From Nitrospira sp. CG24B (lineage in GTDB: Bacteria > Nitrospirota > Nitrospiria > Nitrospirales > Nitrospiraceae): DNA of 49,963 bases. A model generated the notes under the pieces. The model had not been told where the DNA came from. It saw only the letters and a list, made by a program, of their open reading frames with translations, and made no database searches. Numbering within the stretch: the first letter of the stretch is position 1; each line of letters starts with the position of its first letter. Below are positions 44,662 through 49,963 of this stretch, piece by piece. Location of the stretch: positions 1,583,721-1,633,683 of the forward strand of contig NEWS02000004.1 in assembly GCA_002869845.2 (NCBI GenBank), read 5' to 3'. Made by a program: the position numbers and the translations under genes.

Positions 44662-45912
44662 ATGGCGTATGTAATCACCAAGAGACCGACGAAGAAGGGC
44701 TTAGCCTTCGATCTGTACCTCCGATGGAAGGGCATTCGCTACCGTCCCTTGCTCGGCTACAACCTCACCAAAGAACAGGCCGAGGAAGCGGCAGTCGCTA
44801 TGGTGGCCAAAATCCAGCAAGGCGAGTCGCGTCCGACAACTGCACCACCTGTGGCACCTACACTCAGAGAATTTCTGCCCCTGTATTGGCAGACCATGCG
44901 TGTGAAGAAGCGGTTTGACCTTGCACGGCCTGAATCAATCATCGAAACCCACTTGTTACCTCGCTTTGGTGATCGTCGTTTGGATTCGCTGACCGCTGAG
45001 GACGGATTGGCCTACATCACCGCTCGACTTGCCGCGAAAGCCGCGCACTGGACGATCCGGCGCGAGTGGAACGTGCTCATGCGGATACTTAATCTTGCCG
45101 TCGACTTCGACAAGCTGGATAAGAACCGGCTCAAACGAGTCGAACTGCCCGATGTCGCAACTCGCGAACGCGTCGCCACGACAGAAGAACTCAAGGCGAT
45201 CAAGCTGAAAGCGGAGGAACGCCGGGCCAAGGTGATGCAGGCAAACCAATACGACCCCGCAGAACTGTGGCGCATCGTGACCGTTGCCCTTAACACCGGA
45301 CTCCGAGAAGCCAAAATTCTAGAGATCGATCGAACCTGGATGCGGAAGCGGGATGACGGCTGGTGGTTGATCCTCCCACCCGCGAGGAGCCGTCTGAAAC
45401 AGACACCCCGTGAAATTCCCCTCAATCCTGCCGCCTACGCGGCCCTACACGGAGCGATCCCTCATGTGGACGGGAGAATCTTCAGGCGATGGACTCCAGC
45501 CGCGTTCAGCATCTTCTGGAAGCGTTTAGTGATGGAAGCGAAGGTGATCGACCTCCACTTCCACGATCTCCGCCATACCTTCGCGACCTGGCTGCAAAAC
45601 CTTGGCGTTCCACTGGAGGTTCGAGCCGCGTTGCTTGGACATCGACTGCGGGGAATGGGACAGGATCAACTCGGGGGTGAATCCATGACCGCAGCCTATT
45701 CGCATGGCGGATATGGCTGGAATCAACAGCTCCGTGCCGCTGTTTCACTCCTTCACAACGCCCTTGTGTCCTATGGATTGTCCTATGGACGTCCGATTGA
45801 AGAGTCGACGGAACGGGTGAAGGTCGCTAACTCTTTGGAACGACGAGAGAAAGGGTGGTGGTCCCAACGGGATTCGAACCCGTGTTTAAGCCTTGAGAGG
45901 GCTCCGTCCTAG
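44662..45912 (+). CDS. tyrosine-recombinase integrase of the tRNA-Glu element
   Basis: About 416 aa. It has an N-terminal AP2-like arm-binding part (KGLAFDLYLRWKGIRYRPLL), a core-binding region (EFLPLYWQTMRVKKRFDLA) and the catalytic domain: Arg in NTGLREAKIL (about R215), HDLRHTFATW (about 301-310), LLGHR and the Tyr nucleophile in TAAYSHGG (about Y346). The frame starts at 44,575, but the ATG at 44,662 fits family proteins and follows the excisionase gene by 7 bp. The last 19 codons lie in the attachment core and the tRNA gene (antisense), so the C-terminus depends on integration state (see findings). Confidence 0.92.
   Translation: MAYVITKRPTKKGLAFDLYLRWKGIRYRPLLGYNLTKEQAEEAAVAMVAKIQQGESRPTTAPPVAPTLREFLPLYWQTMRVKKRFDLARPESIIETHLLPRFGDRRLDSLTAEDGLAYITARLAAKAAHWTIRREWNVLMRILNLAVDFDKLDKNRLKRVELPDVATRERVATTEELKAIKLKAEERRAKVMQANQYDPAELWRIVTVALNTGLREAKILEIDRTWMRKRDDGWWLILPPARSRLKQTPREIPLNPAAYAALHGAIPHVDGRIFRRWTPAAFSIFWKRLVMEAKVIDLHFHDLRHTFATWLQNLGVPLEVRAALLGHRLRGMGQDQLGGESMTAAYSHGGYGWNQQLRAAVSLLHNALVSYGLSYGRPIEESTERVKVANSLERREKGWWSQRDSNPCLSLERAPS
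45855..45900 (-). repeat. right attachment-site copy (46-bp core, in intact tRNA-Glu)
   Basis: Identical to 34,385-34,430. It covers the tRNA from the last pairs of the anticodon stem to the CCA. Recombination between the two copies would release the island as a circle and leave one intact tRNA gene. Confidence 0.93.
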
Positions 45913-45933
45913 GCCAGGCTAGACGATGGGACC
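45856..45933 (-). tRNA. tRNA-Glu, anticodon CTC
   Basis: On the - strand the acceptor arm GGTCCCA pairs with TGGGACC, the D arm GTC/GAC closes a 13-base loop, the anticodon arm GAGCC/GGCTT surrounds CTCTCAA with anticodon CTC, and the T arm ACGGG/CCCGT surrounds TTCGAAT. A73 and an encoded CCA follow (45,856-45,858 is the CCA complement). It reads GAG codons. The first base pairs and discriminator fit bacterial tRNA-Glu. Its 3' half is the integration core of the island. Confidence 0.95.
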
Positions 45934-46193
45934 ATCCGGAAACTACCCGAAGCACGGACCGTAGCATAAGCGGTTTTCCGTTTGCAACGAAACGCCGCTC
46001 TGTTGAGTAAAGATCTCTTTAAATGGGTGGCCATGTGGGCCTAATGCACATGGCCATAATATGCTCCTGTTCTCGAGCCGCATACCCTTGACAGAGTTGC
46101 TCAAAAAGCCTAGCCTCCCGAGTGTTTTAGTAATACTCCGTGTGGGGTCGCGAAGCTCCACAGGACCTGGAATAACTGTGACTTGAGGCTCAC

Positions 46194-46727
46194 ATGGATG
46201 ATCCGGCGGCGTTCCGCAGGACCGAATCCTTTGGTCGTACGGCACCGGCGGGAGTACTCTCCAGGCCAGGACTCGAACTGCGGATCGGATCCAACATTTT
46301 TCGTCGCACCAACGGTGTGGTCACGATTCATGGGAAAGAGCAACTCGTCATTGAAGCCAAATCGGAGCAGGGCCTACTTCTCGCCACGCTCGATCTGTAT
46401 GACGAGCACGGCACCCGCATCGCGCACCTGCGTCGAAACGTCCTCACGTTGAATGACCGCGAACAGTTCGCCGTCGATGTGCGGCTCGGACAAGGTCTGT
46501 CGCCGTCCGACATGCCGTCTGTTCGTCTGAGAGATTTACAATCTGGTCACCTCGTGTTCGAGGCACGGATGGCATCGGATTCCAGAGTCGACCTCATCTG
46601 CGGGAGATTGCACTCGCATAAGGGCATACCGGTGGAAATCACCTCTCACTACTGCCGGATCGGTTCCCAGGCAACCCTGTTTCAGGAAATCATCGAAGCC
46701 CAAGGTGGCCCAGCTGTCCTCGGTTGA
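46194..46727 (+). CDS. conserved hypothetical protein
   Basis: A 177-aa protein with no signal peptide or membrane segment. A central block of alternating strands (FRRTNGVVTIHGKEQLVIEA, LLATLDLYDEHGTRIAHLRR) looks like a small beta-sandwich of a type I have seen in many uncharacterised proteins. It is preceded by GAGGCTC before ATG 46,194. It lies immediately outside the element, beyond the tRNA gene. The function is unknown. Confidence 0.6.
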   Translation: MDDPAAFRRTESFGRTAPAGVLSRPGLELRIGSNIFRRTNGVVTIHGKEQLVIEAKSEQGLLLATLDLYDEHGTRIAHLRRNVLTLNDREQFAVDVRLGQGLSPSDMPSVRLRDLQSGHLVFEARMASDSRVDLICGRLHSHKGIPVEITSHYCRIGSQATLFQEIIEAQGGPAVLG

Positions 46728-46872
46728 CTGCATTTGTCATCCACTCACCTCATCGACTCGTACGTACCCTTCATGCTTCCAGTCCTCCCTTTGGACACAA
46801 CATCCTCTGCCCATTTGTGCGGAAAAGTGGGAACCGTTGTACCCTTCCTCCTGTTTTTCATAGAATGTCCCT

Positions 46873-47298
46873 ATGGCCGATATCCCAACGCCCACCGTCC
46901 AAGCATTTCTCGTCTGCGACCAAGTCATCGAAGACAGCTTCACAAAAAAGAAAAGTTTGATTGGAATCTTCACACATCTGCAGACAGCAGCCTTCCCCTT
47001 CCAGCATCAGCAAATGGGCCTCTATTTCTGCCTCACCGATGCGGAAGGCCCCTACCATTTTGATATCGAATTGATCTACCTCAACTCCGAACAACTCATC
47101 TGCCGGGCCACGCTTCCCGACATCGAGATCAGCGATCGCCTCCAGATTTCTGATTTCGGGATCAATATTCCTCTATTAATCATTCCCGCACCCGGTCGGT
47201 ATGAATTCCGCTTGCGAATGGATGGGCATCTCATCGCCCAAAAGGACTTCCATGTCATGCAGGCGTCAGGCCCCTCAGCCACAGAACCCTCTGCTTAG
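46873..47298 (+). CDS. DUF6941-like conserved protein
   Basis: A 141-aa protein with TPTVQAFLVCDQVIEDSFTK followed by KKSLIGIFTHLQTAAFP: a beta-rich domain I recognise as a family of unknown function (DUF6941 by memory, which should be checked). The C-terminal half (LIIPAPGRYEFRLRMDGHLI) continues the pattern of beta strands, typical of a small sandwich. It has no signal peptide. It precedes glnS by about 95 bp on the same strand. Confidence 0.65.
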   Translation: MADIPTPTVQAFLVCDQVIEDSFTKKKSLIGIFTHLQTAAFPFQHQQMGLYFCLTDAEGPYHFDIELIYLNSEQLICRATLPDIEISDRLQISDFGINIPLLIIPAPGRYEFRLRMDGHLIAQKDFHVMQASGPSATEPSA

Positions 47299-47393
47299 CC
47301 ATTCCCCCATTCCTCCCGTCGGCCCGTCTATGGTAGAACTCCTTTCTGGAATTGACTGACAATGACCAGGCTGAACCGTTCTCTCAAGAGTTC

Positions 47394-49100
47394 ATGAGCA
47401 CACCAGAGTCCTCCCATTCATCGAATTTCATTCGGGATCTTGTGGCGACCGATCGTGCCGCCGGTAAACACGGTGGACGGGTCGTCACGCGATTTCCCCC
47501 TGAACCCAATGGGTACCTCCATATCGGGCATGCCAAGTCCATCGCCCTCAATTTCGGGATTGCACAGGACACCCCCGGCGGGATGTGCCATCTGAGATTC
47601 GACGACACCAATCCAACGACTGAAGACCCTGAATATGTCCAAGCCATTCAGGAAGACCTCCGATGGTTGGGATTTGATTGGCGTGGAAAGATGTTCTATG
47701 CGTCGGACTATTTCGACCAACTCTATGCGTTCGCCGTGATCTTGATCAGGAAAGGGAAGGCCTACGTCGATAGTCTCACAGCCGATGAAATCCGTGAACA
47801 TCGCGGCACCCTGACCGAACCGGGCCGCGACAGCCCCTTTCGAACTCGGTCCATCGAGGACAACCTGGATCTGTTCGCCCGTATGCGAGCGGGAGAGTTT
47901 GCCGACGGGATGCATGTCTTACGCGCAAAGATCGATATGGGCTCGCCCAACATCAATCTACGGGACCCGATTCTGTATCGCATCCGACATGCCACGCATT
48001 ATCGAACCGGCACCGCATGGGGCATCTATCCCTCGTATGATTTCGCGCATCCGTTGTCCGACGCCATTGAAGGCATCACCCACTCCATTTGCACGTTGGA
48101 ATTTGAAGATCACCGCCCCTTGTACGATTGGGTCGTGGCTGAAACTGATGCCCCGCATCGCCCACAGCAGATCGAATTCGCCAGACTGAATCTCACCTCC
48201 ACGGTGATGAGCAAGCGGAAGCTGCTCGAATTGGTCGAGAAGAAGCTGGTGACCGGCTGGGATGATCCGCGCCTCCCCACCTTGAAAGGCCTCCGCCGAC
48301 GAGGTGTAACACCTGAAGCGATCCGGGCCTTTTGCGAGCATATCGGTGTGGCCAAGCGGGACGCCATCGTCGAGATGCAACTGCTTGAACACTTCATCCG
48401 AGAAGACCTGAACAAACGGTCACCGCGCGTGATGGCGGTGCTCCGACCGCTAAAAGTGGTGCTCGACAACTATCCGGAAGGCGTCGTTGAAGAGCTTGAT
48501 GCCGTGAACAATCCTGAGGATGCATCGGCGGGAACCAGAAAAGTCCCCTTCTCACGAACGCTCTACATTGAACAAGACGATTTCCGCGAGGACCCACCCA
48601 AACAGTTCTACCGCTTGGCGCCTGGCCGCGAGGTCCGGCTGCGCTATGGATACATCATCAAGTGTGTGAGCGCGACCAAGGACCCTCAGACCGGTGCGGT
48701 CACCGAGCTGCACTGCACGTACGATGCAGAGACCAGAAGCGGATCGTCGCAGGAACAGCGCAAGGTGAAAGCCACTATTCATTGGGTGTCTGCGCCGCAT
48801 GCAGCCAAGGCAGCCATCCGGCTCTATCATCCGCTTCTTCTCCCTGACCAGGCTAAGCTTCCGGCTGATCAGGATTGGACTCGATCCTTGAATCCCCAAT
48901 CACTTGAACTCCTCAGCGGCTGTGTGGTTGAACCAAGCCTCCGTTCAGCTGCACCCGGGTCCCGCTTCCAATTCGAACGGCAGGGATACTTCTGCGTGGA
49001 CCCTGATTCCTCATCCGAGATACTCATTTTCAACCGAACTGTCTCTCTCAAGGATGCATGGGCCAAAATCGAGAAAACCCAGCAAGCCCCTCAGCGCTAA
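47394..49100 (+). CDS. glnS: glutaminyl-tRNA synthetase
   Basis: GlnRS attaches glutamine to tRNA-Gln. The 568-aa protein shows the class I signatures: [20 protein letters not shown] (HIGH motif, about residues 40-46), [33 protein letters not shown], and [11 protein letters not shown] as KMSKS loop (about 272). The C-terminal beta-barrel anticodon domain follows (RNPEDAS-like [20 protein letters not shown]). Length is normal. The frame is open from a TTG at 47,352; the ATG at 47,394 is preferred. Its presence means direct glutaminylation of tRNA-Gln and not only the GatCAB route. yacG follows after 9 bp. Confidence 0.95.
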   Translation: MSTPESSHSSNFIRDLVATDRAAGKHGGRVVTRFPPEPNGYLHIGHAKSIALNFGIAQDTPGGMCHLRFDDTNPTTEDPEYVQAIQEDLRWLGFDWRGKMFYASDYFDQLYAFAVILIRKGKAYVDSLTADEIREHRGTLTEPGRDSPFRTRSIEDNLDLFARMRAGEFADGMHVLRAKIDMGSPNINLRDPILYRIRHATHYRTGTAWGIYPSYDFAHPLSDAIEGITHSICTLEFEDHRPLYDWVVAETDAPHRPQQIEFARLNLTSTVMSKRKLLELVEKKLVTGWDDPRLPTLKGLRRRGVTPEAIRAFCEHIGVAKRDAIVEMQLLEHFIREDLNKRSPRVMAVLRPLKVVLDNYPEGVVEELDAVNNPEDASAGTRKVPFSRTLYIEQDDFREDPPKQFYRLAPGREVRLRYGYIIKCVSATKDPQTGAVTELHCTYDAETRSGSSQEQRKVKATIHWVSAPHAAKAAIRLYHPLLLPDQAKLPADQDWTRSLNPQSLELLSGCVVEPSLRSAAPGSRFQFERQGYFCVDPDSSSEILIFNRTVSLKDAWAKIEKTQQAPQR

Positions 49101-49109
49101 ACGATTTTC

Positions 49110-49304
49110 ATGCTGTGCCCAACCTGTCGCCAACCAACCACGTGGGAAGAAAACACCTGGCGACCATTCTGCTCTGAACGTTGTCAGGTCACGGACTTGG
49201 GAACATGGGCAGCAGAACAGTACCGCATTCCCGGTTCGCCACTCACTACGGACACTGGTATTCCTGAATCGACCGACGACGGCAAGGCGAGCGACTGCAC
49301 CTAA
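49110..49304 (+). CDS. yacG: YacG-like zinc-binding DNA gyrase inhibitor
   Basis: A 64-aa protein with the YacG pattern: [20 protein letters not shown] followed by [19 protein letters not shown]. Four Cys (CPxC and CxxxC) bind zinc. E. coli YacG inhibits gyrase by binding GyrB. The C-terminal tail ([17 protein letters not shown]) is low in complexity. It begins 9 bp after glnS and is probably co-transcribed with it. Confidence 0.9.
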   Translation: MLCPTCRQPTTWEENTWRPFCSERCQVTDLGTWAAEQYRIPGSPLTTDTGIPESTDDGKASDCT

Positions 49305-49458
49305 GCCCCCCAAATTTCCACCGTTCCCCGCAGTCCAACGTCACCCAAGGAACCGCTGCTATCGGTGACACCAACAATATGCTGCCTTTGCTGTTGGCAA
49401 GTCCCGTTGAACTTGCTAAGGTCGTATTGTCGGCTCACCTCTCGAAGGAGAACATTCC

Positions 49459-49963
49459 ATGCTTGCGACTAACGGCTACGCGGCAATGGCCGCTAAAGAG
49501 AGCCTACAACCTTTTTCCTTTGAACGACGCGAAGTCGGTCCCCACGACATCCTGATCGCGATCTCGCACTGCGGCATCTGCCACTCAGATATCCACCAGG
49601 CCCGTGACGAGTGGGGCATCTCCCTCTTCCCAATGGTACCCGGACACGAGATCGTCGGAACCGTGGCGCAAGTCGGCACCGCAGTGACAGCCTTCAAGGT
49701 TGGTGATCGAGCCGGCGTCGGCTGCTTCGTGGATTCCTGCCGAACGTGCGCGTCTTGCCGCGAAGGTCTGGAGCAATACTGCGACTGCGGCACACTCTGG
49801 ACGTACAGCGCACAGGATACCGCTGGCCAGATTACTCAGGGCGGCTACTCGTCTCAGATCGTGGTGGATGAGAACTATGTCCTCCGAATTCCCGCGACAC
49901 TCTCCCCAGCGGGAGCGGCCCCGCTGCTCTGCGCCGGCATCACGACCTACTCACCCCTACGCC
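49459..49963 (+). CDS. zinc-dependent alcohol dehydrogenase (3' end outside window)
   Basis: The first about 168 residues of a medium-chain dehydrogenase are visible: the catalytic zinc ligands in SHCGICHSDIHQARDEWG and VPGHEIVGTVAQVG, and the structural zinc loop SCRTCASCREGLEQYCD. The frame is open at the right edge. It looks like the YahK/AdhC (cinnamyl-alcohol-type, NADP-linked) group by LATNGYAAMAAKESL at the start and by the GGYSSQIVVDENY stretch. AAGGAG (49,445-49,450) precedes the ATG at 49,459. The likely role is reduction of aldehydes; the substrate is unknown. Confidence 0.92.
   Translation, partial: MLATNGYAAMAAKESLQPFSFERREVGPHDILIAISHCGICHSDIHQARDEWGISLFPMVPGHEIVGTVAQVGTAVTAFKVGDRAGVGCFVDSCRTCASCREGLEQYCDCGTLWTYSAQDTAGQITQGGYSSQIVVDENYVLRIPATLSPAGAAPLLCAGITTYSPLR

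Larger units (their letters stand above)
34385..45900 (+). mobile_element. integrated element (genomic island) in tRNA-Glu, about 11.5 kb
   Basis: The limits are a perfect 46-bp direct repeat: the right copy is the 3' part of an intact tRNA-Glu gene, and the left copy is the same segment without the rest of the tRNA. A tyrosine integrase and an excisionase-like gene sit beside the tRNA end, as expected. Cargo: DUF433 antitoxin, RCC1 lipoprotein, FG-GAP metzincin, a PemK-like toxin-antitoxin pair, a small RHH-like gene and many remnants of transposases and other mobile-element genes. No replication, relaxase or secretion genes are seen, so it is probably not self-transmissible. Confidence 0.92.

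Noticed and set aside
45934..46000. A promoter for the tRNA-Glu gene (TTGCAA and TACGGT 18 bp apart on the - strand)
   Set aside because: The second box is poor and the position is not well supported; not annotated.

Overview
The window looks like a chromosomal segment of a Nitrospira-like bacterium (phylum Nitrospirota). This is inferred from the overall gene style: an agmatine/putrescine route starting with a pyruvoyl arginine decarboxylase, a deoxyhypusine-synthase-like enzyme, several TolC-like proteins, GlnRS and DUF2934. No rRNA or other strict marker is present, so the assignment is moderate at best.

Layout. 1-7.3 kb: housekeeping genes. These are a CBS-PilZ protein cut by the window edge, a LOG-family protein, a DHH phosphoesterase and a rhomboid protease on +, then a hybrid-kinase-like protein that has lost its phosphotransfer residues and a purE-purK pair on -. 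7.5-9.1 kb: an apparently complete IS1380-family insertion sequence with 20-bp inverted ends. 9.3-15.4 kb: a surface-polysaccharide block (sugar aminotransferase, a fused phosphoglycosyltransferase/4,6-dehydratase, a Wzc-like chain-length protein/BY-kinase). 15.5-17.7 kb: a scar with an IS3-family remnant, the 3' half of a UDP-sugar dehydrogenase and an hlyD gene cut off in mid coiled coil and joined out of frame to that dehydrogenase. 17.7-24.3 kb: the rest of a type-I-secretion-like operon, with an ABC exporter whose ATPase motifs are all degenerate and three tandem TolC-like genes, divergent from an NhaR-like LysR regulator.

25.3-31.4 kb (all -): RluF-like pseudouridine synthase, agmatinase, pyruvoyl-dependent arginine decarboxylase, aldehyde dehydrogenase, a zinc-ribbon protein, a DsbA-like thiol protein and a deoxyhypusine-synthase-like protein (SpeY type). 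Together these encode arginine -> agmatine -> putrescine -> (probably) homospermidine. 32.1-34.4 kb: an NCS2-like permease, a DUF2934 protein and a frameshifted lipoprotein gene.

34,385-45,900: an 11.5-kb integrated element in a tRNA-Glu(CTC) gene. It is bounded by a perfect 46-bp direct repeat and carries, at its right end, an excisionase-like gene and a tyrosine integrase whose reading frame runs through the attachment site. Cargo is a divergent pair of exported beta-propeller proteins (a seven-repeat RCC1 lipoprotein and a 1279-residue FG-GAP protein with a metzincin zinc site), a PemK/MazF-like toxin-antitoxin pair, an orphan DUF433 antitoxin, and many remnants (RadC, IS3, IS5, DUF72, pRiA4b-ORF3-like). 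46.2 kb to the end: two small conserved proteins, glnS, yacG and a zinc alcohol dehydrogenase cut by the window edge.
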